55,024 bases of DNA from Pseudorhizobium xiangyangii (GTDB lineage Bacteria; Pseudomonadota; Alphaproteobacteria; Rhizobiales; Rhizobiaceae): positions 1 to 55,024 of the forward strand of contig NZ_JAJAWH010000028.1 of assembly GCF_020531965.1 (NCBI RefSeq). Reading direction: 5' to 3'. Numbering within the stretch: position 1 is the first letter of the stretch; every line of letters begins with the position of its first letter. The position numbers were made by a program, and so were the translations under genes. Under the pieces are notes generated by a model. That model was given only the letters and a program-made list of their open reading frames with translations, was not told the DNA's origin and made no database searches. Of the stretch, positions 1 to 6,999 are shown piece after piece.

Positions 1-24
1 TGCCGGTGCCGGTGCCGGTGCTGG
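1..24. repeat. Hexanucleotide simple repeat (TGCCGG)n
   Basis: About three units of a six-base repeat open the window and may continue outside it. On the coding (minus) strand they encode alternating Pro-Ala in the linker of the sensor kinase. Confidence 0.6.
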
Positions 25-879
25 GACCGGTGTCGGCTCCCGGTCGGGAATATCGAGATCGAGGACAATGGCCTCCTGAGGTTCGCCCGTTTCCTCGATG
101 CTCGCGACCGCGTCGATGACGTCCGCGAAGCTGCCTTCGGCAGCTGTCGCCGCGTGGAGGATTTCCGGCGGCGATGGTGCCGAATGGTCGGGCTCCGGTG
201 CCGGATCCACCATGGCGGGACTTGCCTCCACGATGAGGAGAAGATGCAGGGCCGGGGCATCGGACAGCTTGCCGAGAGCCGTCGGAAGATAGCCCTTGGC
301 GGTTGAGACCGGACGCTTCACGAGGCGTGTAGGGTCGTTCCCGGCCAGTGTCACCAGCATGCGAGCTGTCTGTAGGGTCAGCCCCAGACTGTCAAAATCC
401 TGCGAGGCAGCGATCACGCCGCCATCGGAATCGAGAACCGCGATATGGGTATCGGGGTCGTTCAGGCCCTCCAGCATCCCGGCCGCAGACCGGCGCTGGG
501 AAACGGCGGCACGCTCGATGGGAGCTGTAAAGAGGACGACGGTGTCTCCGGCGATTTCCGCGAGTTCGCAACGGGCGCTGACCGGAATGGACTGGAAACC
601 GGCCGATACCCGAATGGTCAGGGTCGAAGCGTCGCCGATTGTCGCCAGCCGGCGGCCGGCGGTCTCTATCTGGCGGAAAACGAGATCCTGTGGTCGCGGT
701 CCCTGATCCAGAAAGTCATAAACGGAGTCATGACCGAAGAGGCGCGCACCGCGGCCATTCGACCAGAGCACCGTTTTGACATCGGGCGAGAAGATGACGA
801 CGGCTTCGCCCGCCGCAAACCGGTCGCGCACATGTTCGTGCACGGCTATGTCGATAAACGGGTAGTGGATGACTGGCAT
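1..879 (-). CDS. cbrA: N-terminal part of a PAS-type sensor histidine kinase, CbrA-like (3' end outside window)
   Basis: Translating the minus strand from the ATG at 879 gives an open frame to the window edge, about 293 residues, beginning MPVIHYPFIDIAVHEHV. Residues about 20-110 look like a PAS-type sensory fold (VVIFSPDVKTVLWSN), followed by a second sensory-like stretch (HIAVLDSDGGVIAAS) and then an acidic, Pro/Ala-rich linker ending in a PAPAPA repeat. The kinase core lies beyond position 1 and is not seen. The name rests on context: in S. meliloti, as I remember it, the cell-cycle and envelope kinase gene cbrA sits next to the phasin gene phaP1, and a divergent phasin gene is present here. 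A CtrA-type box lies 38 bases upstream. Another PdhS/DivJ/PleC-type kinase is possible. Confidence 0.6.
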   Translation of the reverse strand, partial: MPVIHYPFIDIAVHEHVRDRFAAGEAVVIFSPDVKTVLWSNGRGARLFGHDSVYDFLDQGPRPQDLVFRQIETAGRRLATIGDASTLTIRVSAGFQSIPVSARCELAEIAGDTVVLFTAPIERAAVSQRRSAAGMLEGLNDPDTHIAVLDSDGGVIAASQDFDSLGLTLQTARMLVTLAGNDPTRLVKRPVSTAKGYLPTALGKLSDAPALHLLLIVEASPAMVDPAPEPDHSAPSPPEILHAATAAEGSFADVIDAVASIEETGEPQEAIVLDLDIPDREPTPVPAPAPAPA

Positions 880-916
880 GACGAAACCCGAAACTGGCTT
901 GGCGCGACGGTAGTTC

Positions 917-931
917 TTAACACAGCGTTAA
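917..931. promoter_or_regulatory. CtrA-type box TTAA-N7-TTAA upstream of the sensor kinase gene
   Basis: The sequence TTAACACAGCGTTAA matches the full CtrA consensus TTAA-N7-TTAA with exact spacing. It lies 38-52 bases upstream of the kinase ATG at 879. Two further half-sites, TTAACC at 970-975 and GGTTAAC at 984-990, face each other nearby. CtrA is the master cell-cycle regulator of alphaproteobacteria and CbrA acts in its control network, so a feedback site is plausible. Binding is inferred from the motif only. Confidence 0.55.
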
Positions 932-997
932 TAACCTCAGGGCGGTTTTTGGTCCACCAAGCCCGCACTTTAACCGCTGAAAAGGTTAACGTGCCAC

Positions 998-1032
998 ATT
1001 GTGCGCTGCACAATAATGTTGCAACGCACAAT
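998..1032. promoter_or_regulatory. Repeated GCACAAT palindromes in the phasin promoter (candidate PhaR/AniA operator)
   Basis: Positions 998-1014 form a perfect 17-base palindrome, ATTGTGC-GCT-GCACAAT. The half-site GCACAAT recurs at 1026-1032, 18 bases further on, and GTTGCAAC at 1018-1025 is itself palindromic. The array ends about 70 bases before the phasin start. PhaR-family repressors (AniA in rhizobia) bind TGC/GCA-rich inverted repeats before phasin genes and are released when PHB granules appear. The match to that class is by inference. Confidence 0.45.
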
Positions 1033-1102
1033 GGAATGGATTATATTCTGCTCATGAAACTTCGGCCACCTGCCGGGGCACTCCTCAAAAAGGAATATGA
1101 GC

Positions 1103-1549
1103 ATGGCATACCGTCCCGATGATATCTTTTCCTTCAGCGCATTCGATCCGGCCAAGTTCACCGAGAGCTTCCGGGATTTCGCCGAAAAGGGAGCTGCCCA
1201 GTCGCGTGAGGCATACGCGAAGGTAAAGGCTGCGACCGAAGAAGCGACCAAGACGGTCGAGACTACGATGCAGTCCGCCCAGGCTGGCTCGGTCGAGATC
1301 GGCTTGAAGGCGATCGACGCGCTTCGCAACAATGCCGACCTGTCCCTTTCGCACATGGAATCGCTTCTCGGCGTCAAGTCCGTCGCGGAATTCGTGGAGC
1401 TGCAGACCAGCTTCATCCGCAAACAGGCCGAGCTGAGCGTCGAACAGGCGAAGGGCATCCAGGATGCGTCCCGCAAGCTTGCCGAGACTGTCGGCCAGCC
1501 GGGCAAGGAAGCTGCGGAAAAGGTGATGGCCACCTTCAAGGCCGCTTAA
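1103..1549 (+). CDS. phaP: Phasin family protein (PHB granule-associated)
   Basis: A 148-residue amphipathic, Ala/Glu/Lys-rich, largely helical protein without signal peptide or membrane segment, of the Phasin_2 type. A central stretch (EIGLKAIDALRNNADLSL, then LLGVKSVAEFVELQTSFIRKQ) is typical of rhizobial phasins, which coat cytoplasmic polyhydroxybutyrate granules and control their size and number. The ATG at 1103 is preferred over the one at 1097 because AAGGA at 1090-1094 is 8 bases from the former and only 2 from the latter. The gene stands alone, divergent from the sensor kinase, with a palindrome array upstream and a hairpin downstream. The family call is secure; which phasin paralogue it is remains open. 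Confidence 0.9.
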   Translation: MAYRPDDIFSFSAFDPAKFTESFRDFAEKGAAQSREAYAKVKAATEEATKTVETTMQSAQAGSVEIGLKAIDALRNNADLSLSHMESLLGVKSVAEFVELQTSFIRKQAELSVEQAKGIQDASRKLAETVGQPGKEAAEKVMATFKAA

Positions 1550-1569
1550 AGCCGTTATGGCATCCCGAT

Positions 1570-1596
1570 AGGGCCGGTGATAAAAACACTGGCCCT
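1570..1596 (+). terminator. Hairpin after the phasin gene
   Basis: AGGGCCGGTG at 1570-1579 pairs with CACTGGCCCT at 1587-1596 around an A-rich loop, with one mismatch. It begins 20 bases after the phasin stop. There is no clear T-run, so it may be a weak terminator or an mRNA-stabilising stem. Confidence 0.45.
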
Positions 1597-1675
1597 CATT
1601 TGCGCTTAAGGGCTTGCAAAAAGAATTCGATGCTCGTATTTGAGCCGAAAGCGGCGCCTGTCGCGGCTTGTTTGT

Positions 1676-1752
1676 GCGGTTGTAGCTCAGTTGGTTAGAG
1701 CGCAGGTTTGTGGCACCTGAGGTCGGAGGTTCAATTCCCCCCAACCGTACCA
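1676..1752 (+). tRNA. tRNA-His (anticodon GTG), CCA encoded
   Basis: A complete cloverleaf: acceptor GCGGTTG pairs with CAACCGT including a G1:U72 wobble, D-loop TTGGTTAGA, anticodon arm CAGGT-TTGTGGC-ACCTG with GTG at 1710-1712, T-loop TTCAATT, and an encoded CCA. The base before position 1 is T, not G, and the discriminator base is A73. Loss of the otherwise near-universal G-1 together with A73 is a known feature of alphaproteobacterial tRNA-His, whose synthetase has adapted to it. Confidence 0.97.
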
Positions 1753-2020
1753 TTTCTTCTTTGTCATAGTACAAACAGCTCGCTGTTCCGAAGGTCCTTC
1801 TGGCCAGAAACAGCGTGAACCATCCTCGGGTTTGCATCTGCGACCCGCGATCCACGGCCTTGAGAGCCGTCGCCGGCAATGTCTGAACCGAGCTCGCTTC
1901 GTATCAGTCTTGCCTAATGAAGCCTAAGAGCCTACGTTGCGCCAGAGTAACGGCGCATGTCGCCCTGTTGTATTTCGTTACATTCTGCTGCGGCAAACAC
2001 TCGTAGAAGGAGCTTTTCCT

Positions 2021-2266
2021 ATGTCTATTTCCATGAGCAATTTCGAGCCGACTGCAAAGAACGAGGTTTCTGCGGGGCACGTTGCAAGCGCAGTTATCGA
2101 GGCCCGTCAGGCTATCGGCTATACGCTGGAGCAGGTCGCCGTAACCACCGGGCTCACCGTCGATGAACTGGTGGCGATCGAGAGCGGCGATGATGGTGAT
2201 CCCGCTCAACTGCAACGCATCGCTGCTGCATTTGGCCTACCCGCGACCGCATTCCTGGTCGCCTGA
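2021..2266 (+). CDS. Small XRE/Cro-type helix-turn-helix protein
   Basis: An 81-residue protein. Residues about 22-81 form an XRE-like HTH domain: VIEARQAIGYTLEQVAVTTGLTVDELVAIESG followed by LQRIAAAFGLPATAFL. The ATG at 2021 is preceded by GAAGGAG ten bases upstream, a strong ribosome binding site. The first 20 residues (MSISMSNFEPTAKNEVSAG) are not conserved-looking. It is monocistronic, between tRNA-His and the convergent LysR gene. It probably binds DNA, but there is no evidence here for a target; its small size and isolation would also suit an accessory regulator. Confidence 0.8.
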   Translation: MSISMSNFEPTAKNEVSAGHVASAVIEARQAIGYTLEQVAVTTGLTVDELVAIESGDDGDPAQLQRIAAAFGLPATAFLVA

Positions 2267-2341
2267 TCCCAGTCTTTGATAGTGGTGGCGGCTTTGTCCG
2301 CCGCCTTTTCCTTCTCGAGTAACCGGACGACGACCGCGGCG

Positions 2342-3223
2342 TCATACGAAGATATGCCGCTCCTGGTGCACGATCGCATTCAGGAAATCGACGAGGGTTC
2401 TGATCCGTATCAGATCGCGACTGCTCTCGTGATAGGTAGTCCAGTAGGAGCGTCGAATGGCGACTTCGGGTAGAATTCGCACAAGTTCAAGATACTGGCG
2501 GGCAATGTAATCGTGCAGGATGCCGATACCAGCGCCTGAGCGAACGGCTTCCGTCTGCCCGGTGGCGCTGGATATCTCAAATCCCGGATCCCAGTCGCGC
2601 ATGATTTCCCCGGTAAAGTTGAGGGACGGCGAGAAGATCAGGTCTTCCACGTAACCGATGCGCGGGTGGCGCTTCAGGTCGTCCACCGACTTTGGCATTC
2701 CATGGGTTTCTATGTGACCACGCGAGGCGTAGAGGCCGAGTGTGTAGTCCGTCAGCTTGGACGAGATGAGGCGACCCTGCTCGGGACGCTCGATCGTGAT
2801 CGCGACATCCGCCTCGCGCTGCGAAAGCGAAAAGGACCGAGGGACCGGCACCAGTTGCACCTTCAACTGCGGATGCTGCTGCATGAGCTTGCCCAGGCGA
2901 GACGCAAGAAACGACACCCCGAAACCGTCTGGAGCGCCAAGCCTGACAGTCCCGGCAATGGTTGTGCCGATGTGGCCGGTCGCAGCCTGAGCGCTCAACA
3001 TTTCGGCTTCCATGCGCTCGGCAGCCCGAAAGTAGATCTCTCCTTCGGTGGTAAGCTCGCAGCCGTTTGTTCGTCTGACGAGCAAGCGCGTTCGCAGCGT
3101 GTCCTCCAGGGCCGTCATCCTTCGGCCCAGCGTGGCGTGGTTTATCCCAAGGCGCCTTGAGGCAGCAAGCAGCTGCCCGCTTCGCGCGACAGCCAGAAAC
3201 ATGCGAACATCATCCCAATCCAC
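2342..3223 (-). CDS. LysR-family transcriptional regulator, divergent from mmsA
   Basis: A 293-residue LTTR. Residues 1-60 form the winged HTH (DWDDVRMFLAVARSGQLLAASRRLGINHATLGRRMTALE read across the segment), followed by a LysR substrate-binding domain (VRLGAPDGFG ... GIGILHDYIA). The GTG at 3223 is chosen because it gives the usual N-terminus (M)DWDDVRMFL and has AGGT about 8 bases upstream; an ATG further upstream would add ten atypical residues running into the operator region. It is divergent from mmsA with a 106-base gap holding a T-N11-A LTTR box, so it probably controls mmsA and itself. The inducer is unknown. Confidence 0.88.
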   Translation of the reverse strand: MDWDDVRMFLAVARSGQLLAASRRLGINHATLGRRMTALEDTLRTRLLVRRTNGCELTTEGEIYFRAAERMEAEMLSAQAATGHIGTTIAGTVRLGAPDGFGVSFLASRLGKLMQQHPQLKVQLVPVPRSFSLSQREADVAITIERPEQGRLISSKLTDYTLGLYASRGHIETHGMPKSVDDLKRHPRIGYVEDLIFSPSLNFTGEIMRDWDPGFEISSATGQTEAVRSGAGIGILHDYIARQYLELVRILPEVAIRRSYWTTYHESSRDLIRIRTLVDFLNAIVHQERHIFV

Positions 3224-3242
3224 TTGGCACCTATGTCGATAA

Positions 3243-3283
3243 TTGCACAACGGATGCGTAAACTACGGCGTTGCTCTGTGCAA
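3243..3283. promoter_or_regulatory. LysR-type operator region between the LysR gene and mmsA
   Basis: TTGCTCTGTGCAA at 3271-3283 is an inverted repeat TTGC-N5-GCAA with the T-N11-A form expected of LysR-type boxes. A TTGCACA arm at 3243-3249 is the inverted counterpart of TGTGCAA at 3277-3283. The pair sits in the divergent promoter gap, as in classical LTTR recognition plus activation sites. Confidence 0.5.
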
Positions 3284-3329
3284 ATTTGAATGTCAGTGTT
3301 GGGTCATACGGAATCCCGGAGGAACAAGC

Positions 3330-4826
3330 ATGTATGAAATCGGCCATTTCATTGGTGGAAAGCGCGTTGCCGGCACGAGTGGCTGCACGTCGAATATCTT
3401 CAATCCTGCGACAGGCGAGGTTCAAGCAACCGTAGCGCTTGCCGGCGATGCGGATCTGAACGCTGCGGTCGAGGCGGCCAAGGCTGCTCAGCCGGCCTGG
3501 GCGGCGACGAACCCGCAGCGCCGTGCCCGGGTTTTCATGAAGTTCGTACAGCTCCTGAACGACAACATGAATGAACTCGCCGAGTTGCTCTCCCGCGAAC
3601 ACGGGAAAACGGTTGAAGACTCGAAGGGCGATATCGTGCGCGGTCTCGAAGTCTGCGAGTTCGTCATCGGCATCCCGCACCTCTCCAAGAGCGAGTTTAC
3701 CGAAGGCGCCGGCCCCGGTATCGACATGTACTCGATCCGCCAGCCTGTCGGCATCGGCGCGGGCATCACGCCGTTCAACTTTCCAGGCATGATTCCGATG
3801 TGGATGTTTGCGCCTGCCATCGCTTGCGGCAATGCGTTCATCCTGAAGCCGTCCGAGCGTGATCCTTCGGTGCCGATGCGCCTTGCGGAACTGATGATGG
3901 AAGCAGGCTTGCCGGCCGGCATCCTCAATGTCGTCAACGGCGACAAGGGTGCCGTCGATGCGATCCTGAACCATGAGGATATCGGCGCTGTCTCTTTCGT
4001 CGGATCGACGCCGATTGCCCGTTATGTCTACGCCACCGCGACGGCAAACGGCAAACGCGCGCAGTGCTTCGGCGGCGCCAAGAACCACATGATCATCATG
4101 CCGGATGCCGACCTTGATCAGGCTGCGAACGCGCTGATCGGCGCGGGCTATGGTTCTGCCGGTGAGCGCTGCATGGCGATTTCGGTTGCTGTTCCGGTAG
4201 GTGAGGACACTGCGAACCGCCTGATCGACAAGCTGGTGCCGATGGTCGAGAGCCTTCGGATCGGCCCATACACGGACGAAAAAGCAGATCTCGGTCCTGT
4301 GGTGACCAAGGAAGCGCAGGCTCGGGTGACGGGACTGATCAATCGCGGGATCGAGGAGGGCGCCAAGCTCGTCGTCGATGGCCGGGATTTCAAGCTGCAG
4401 GGATACGAGAACGGTTACTTTGTCGGTGGTTGCCTGTTTGACCACGTCACGCCTGACATGGATATCTATAAGACCGAGATTTTCGGGCCGGTTCTCTCCG
4501 TTGTTCGTGCCAAGAACTATGAGGAAGCCCTGTCGCTTCCGATGAAGCACGAATACGGCAACGGCGTTTCGATCTATACCCGCGACGGCGATGCCGCCCG
4601 TGACTTCACGAGCCGCATCAATATCGGCATGGTAGGCATCAACGTGCCTATTCCCGTTCCGCTTGCCTATCATTCGTTCGGCGGCTGGAAAGCATCGTCC
4701 TTCGGCGACCTCAATCAGCACGGCACGGACTCGATCCGGTTCTGGACCCGTGTCAAGACGGTCACGAGCCGCTGGCCTTCCGGCATCAAGGACGGTGCGG
4801 AGTTCTCCATACCGACAATGAAGTAG
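3330..4826 (+). CDS. mmsA: CoA-acylating methylmalonate-semialdehyde dehydrogenase
   Basis: A 498-residue aldehyde dehydrogenase of the CoA-acylating subclass. It converts (methyl)malonate semialdehyde to propionyl- or acetyl-CoA with NAD and CoA, in valine and myo-inositol breakdown (alternative name iolA). Visible motifs are TPFNFPGMIPMWM (residues 147-159), FVGSTPIARYV (223-233), and the catalytic Cys281 in GSAGERCMA. The usual general-base glutamate loop is absent (QCFGGAKNHM instead), which is diagnostic for MMSDH. ATG 3330 follows GGAGGAA by 6 bases. The gene is monocistronic: it ends at a strong hairpin and is divergent from a LysR gene. Family certainty is very high. Confidence 0.95.
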   Translation: MYEIGHFIGGKRVAGTSGCTSNIFNPATGEVQATVALAGDADLNAAVEAAKAAQPAWAATNPQRRARVFMKFVQLLNDNMNELAELLSREHGKTVEDSKGDIVRGLEVCEFVIGIPHLSKSEFTEGAGPGIDMYSIRQPVGIGAGITPFNFPGMIPMWMFAPAIACGNAFILKPSERDPSVPMRLAELMMEAGLPAGILNVVNGDKGAVDAILNHEDIGAVSFVGSTPIARYVYATATANGKRAQCFGGAKNHMIIMPDADLDQAANALIGAGYGSAGERCMAISVAVPVGEDTANRLIDKLVPMVESLRIGPYTDEKADLGPVVTKEAQARVTGLINRGIEEGAKLVVDGRDFKLQGYENGYFVGGCLFDHVTPDMDIYKTEIFGPVLSVVRAKNYEEALSLPMKHEYGNGVSIYTRDGDAARDFTSRINIGMVGINVPIPVPLAYHSFGGWKASSFGDLNQHGTDSIRFWTRVKTVTSRWPSGIKDGAEFSIPTMK

Positions 4827-4837
4827 CCCGGTTATCG

Positions 4838-4863
4838 AAGGCCGCCTAAGGGCGGCCTTCTTG
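4838..4863 (+). terminator. Rho-independent terminator of mmsA
   Basis: AAGGCCGCC at 4838-4846 pairs perfectly with GGCGGCCTT at 4851-4859 around a TAAG loop, followed by a short T-containing stretch, 12 bases after the mmsA stop. Confidence 0.8.
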
Positions 4864-4878
4864 CATATTAGAATTTCG

Positions 4879-4906
4879 TTGACCTTATTTGCTCCTACTC
4901 TAATTT
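4879..4906 (+). promoter_or_regulatory. Sigma70-like promoter for the small membrane ORF
   Basis: TTGACC at 4879-4884 and TAATTT at 4901-4906 are separated by 16 bases and lie 24 bases before the ATG of the small ORF at 4931. The region is AT-rich compared with its surroundings. Confidence 0.4.
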
Positions 4907-4930
4907 ACGGTCACTGTAGGAGTGGGCATC

Positions 4931-5065
4931 ATGTTCTACGAGTGGGACGAAAAGCGCGCCCGGCGCGCTTACTGGATCAGGGTCGGTGTCATTGGGTTGG
5001 CTGCCTCGGCAGCACTGGGAGCATCGGCATTTCTGGCAGCCGCGCTGGACCTTGGTGGTTTTTAA
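4931..5065 (+). CDS. Small single-span membrane protein of unknown function (44 aa)
   Basis: An ATG preceded by TAGGAG (8-base spacing) opens a 44-codon frame: MFYEWDEKRARRAYWIR, then a hydrophobic Ala/Gly-rich segment (residues about 18-40), ending LDLGGF. The charged head (WDEKRARR) followed by one membrane span fits an N-in small membrane protein. A promoter-like sequence lies 24 bases upstream and the mmsA terminator ends before it, so it appears to be its own transcription unit. No family is recognised. Evidence is the RBS, promoter and plausible topology; conservation would have to confirm it. Confidence 0.55.
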   Translation: MFYEWDEKRARRAYWIRVGVIGLAASAALGASAFLAAALDLGGF

Positions 5066-5211
5066 GCCTGGTCGGCCAAGCTGGAATTGAGTGAGCTGGA
5101 GTTTGTGGATCTCCTCTATTTGCTTGATTTCTCGACCAGAAAGCTCACCATTGGTGGTGGGTCGAAACCCGCAAGTCTGTGGCCCCCATAACTTGATCGC
5201 GATTTTCGTAT

Positions 5212-5228
5212 TTTTGAATTGTTCAAAA
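5212..5228. promoter_or_regulatory. Irr/ICE-like palindrome upstream of rirA
   Basis: TTTTGAA-TTG-TTCAAAA is a perfect 17-base inverted repeat 48 bases before the rirA start. It has the same layout as the iron-control element bound by Irr in rhizobia (TTTAGAA-N3-TTCTAAA), differing by one base per arm. Irr repression of rirA under iron limitation is reported in Agrobacterium. Binding here is inferred. Confidence 0.5.
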
Positions 5229-5276
5229 CTAGCGGAGCCACTATATGTGGCGCTTAGAAGACTCGGGGAGTTAAGT

Positions 5277-5756
5277 ATGCGGCTCACAAAACAGACGAAC
5301 TATGCGGTACGGATGTTGATGTACTGCGCTGCGAATGAAGGGCGTCTCAGCCGGATTCCGGAGATTGCCAGGGCATACGGCGTGTCGGAACTCTTCCTGT
5401 TCAAAATCCTTCAGCCCCTTAACAAGGCGGGCTTGGTCGAGACCGTGCGTGGTCGCAACGGCGGTGTTCGTCTTGGACGCGCAGCCGACCGGATCACGCT
5501 CTTTGACGTCGTCAGGGTCACGGAAGACAGTTTCGCAATGGCGGAATGTTTCGAGGACGGCGTTGCCGAGTGCCCACTCGTCGACAGCTGTGGCCTGAAC
5601 TCGGCCTTGCGCAAGGCTCTCAACGCGTTTTTTGACGTCCTGGCCGACTACACCATTGATGACCTCGTGAAGGCACGTCCGCAGATCAATTTCCTGCTTG
5701 GAATCGACCGCATAGGTCTTCCGAAAGTTGCTGCCGTGACCGCGCCTGCGGCCTGA
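5277..5756 (+). CDS. rirA: Rrf2-family iron-sulfur regulator RirA
   Basis: A 159-residue Rrf2 protein beginning MRLTKQTNYAVRMLMYCAAN, with a winged HTH (RIPEIARAYGVSELFLFKILQPL) and the wing VRGRNGGVRLG. Cys91, Cys99 and Cys105 in ECFEDGVAECPLVDSC are the ligands of the iron-sulfur cluster by which RirA senses iron. Iron-loaded RirA represses siderophore and iron-uptake genes in rhizobia. The start at 5277 gives the family N-terminus; in-frame sequence further upstream does not look coding. The C-terminus after FLLGI is a short variable tail. The gene is monocistronic, with an Irr-like palindrome upstream. The identity is close to certain for a rhizobial genome. Confidence 0.94.
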   Translation: MRLTKQTNYAVRMLMYCAANEGRLSRIPEIARAYGVSELFLFKILQPLNKAGLVETVRGRNGGVRLGRAADRITLFDVVRVTEDSFAMAECFEDGVAECPLVDSCGLNSALRKALNAFFDVLADYTIDDLVKARPQINFLLGIDRIGLPKVAAVTAPAA

Positions 5757-5875
5757 TCGACCTTTTTCGGTGCCGCCCGATCGGACGGCACCGAGGTTGA
5801 CCTCCACCTGACATGCAATAGAAGGACATCTTCTTCCTAGGGAGAAGCTCCTTTCAAGCCGTCAAAGGCCGCTGC

Positions 5876-6904
5876 ATGTCCTTCCCGGAAATCCGAATAT
5901 TTGCATTCACCGCGCTGGTCGCGTCAGCTGGCGCCATTGCGGCATACCTCCTTTCGTTCCCGGCACCTTTTCTGGTTGGTCCGGCTCTCGCCGTCACAAT
6001 TGGAGGCTTGGCTGGCCTGTCGCTCGACGTGCCGCGTCTGGTGCGCAATGCCTGCTTCGTCGTCGTTGGACTTTCGATGGGAACGGGATTGACGCCGGAG
6101 GTGTTCGTGGCAGCGCGCACATGGCCATTGAGCTTCCTGATGGTTCCGGCGGCGGTTCTCATCCTGCTGTATTCAGCCACCTGGGTTCTCCAGCGTTTCT
6201 TCGGCTACGATCGCACGACGGCATTGCTGGCCGCGTCGCCCGGACATCTAAGCTTCGTCCTCAGCCTGGCTGCCGATACCAAGAGCGACCTGATGGCAAT
6301 CGGTGTCATACAAAGCGTCAGAGTACTTGCCCTGACGCTGACGGTTCCGCTGATCGTGGACGGGATGGGGCTGGTGCCTGTTTCGCTGCCGGCGGTAACG
6401 ACGATGAAGACCCTTCCTCTGGTAGCCTCATTCGCCGCCGCTCTGCTTATCGGTTATTTCCTGTTGCGCTGGCGCGTCCCGGCCGCCCTGCTGATCGGCG
6501 GCATGATCGCGGCCGGCAGCACCCATCTTACAGGTCTTGTCGAGGGTAGTATTCCCGCCTGGATCATGACGCCGACTTACGTCCTGCTGGGTGGAATGAT
6601 CGGCTCTCGGTTCTCCGGAGCCTCGTTGCGCGCCATGCGGACGGCGTTTTTCGCAGGTGCCGTGGTGACGGTGGTCGTGGTAGCGCTGGCGGCAGTGATC
6701 GCGGCCATTGTCTCCCGGTTGACCGCGGTGCCGGTCGATGCGGCGCTGATCGCGTTTGCGCCGGGTGGATTGGAGACCATGGCAGCCATGGCGGTGATGC
6801 TGAATGCCCAGCCAACCTATGTGGGCGCACATCATGTTTTGCGCCTCTTGATCCTGTCGGGCCTGATGCCCTTCGCCTTGCGCAAGGATCTCGGCGCAAA
6901 GTAG
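5876..6904 (+). CDS. AbrB-type (duplicated domain) inner-membrane protein
   Basis: A 342-residue, very hydrophobic protein with about 9-11 membrane segments and two copies of the AbrB duplication domain: residues about 10-160 (FPAPFLVGPALAVTIGGL, NACFVVVGLSMGTGLTPEV) and about 185-340 (VPAALLIGGMIAAG, YVLLGGMIGSRFSG, APGGLETMAAMAV). Such proteins are often labelled ammonia monooxygenase or AbrB regulator, neither of which is supported; a transport role is more likely. The gene follows rirA after 119 bases, with a G+C-rich hairpin (5768-5793) between them, so co-transcription is uncertain. The substrate is unknown. Confidence 0.82.
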   Translation: MSFPEIRIFAFTALVASAGAIAAYLLSFPAPFLVGPALAVTIGGLAGLSLDVPRLVRNACFVVVGLSMGTGLTPEVFVAARTWPLSFLMVPAAVLILLYSATWVLQRFFGYDRTTALLAASPGHLSFVLSLAADTKSDLMAIGVIQSVRVLALTLTVPLIVDGMGLVPVSLPAVTTMKTLPLVASFAAALLIGYFLLRWRVPAALLIGGMIAAGSTHLTGLVEGSIPAWIMTPTYVLLGGMIGSRFSGASLRAMRTAFFAGAVVTVVVVALAAVIAAIVSRLTAVPVDAALIAFAPGGLETMAAMAVMLNAQPTYVGAHHVLRLLILSGLMPFALRKDLGAK

Positions 6905-6999
6905 CTTTCATCTGTGAAAAGCAGGCCTCGTCACTTGTTATCCGTGCCGGACGTCGCTAGCTGCAGCCATATTGTCACCGGTACACGAAAGTCTCAGCT

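Noticed and set aside
970-990. TTAACC...GGTTAAC as a second full CtrA box.
   Set aside because: The spacing between TTAA elements is 12 bases, not 7; kept only as possible half-sites.
5768-5793. CGGTGCCG...CGGCACCG hairpin between rirA and the AbrB-type gene as terminator.
   Set aside because: No T-run on either strand; left as an unassigned stem.
5876-6904. Labels ammonia monooxygenase or AbrB transcription factor for the membrane protein.
   Set aside because: The sequence is polytopic with two AbrB-duplication domains and no DNA-binding or copper site.
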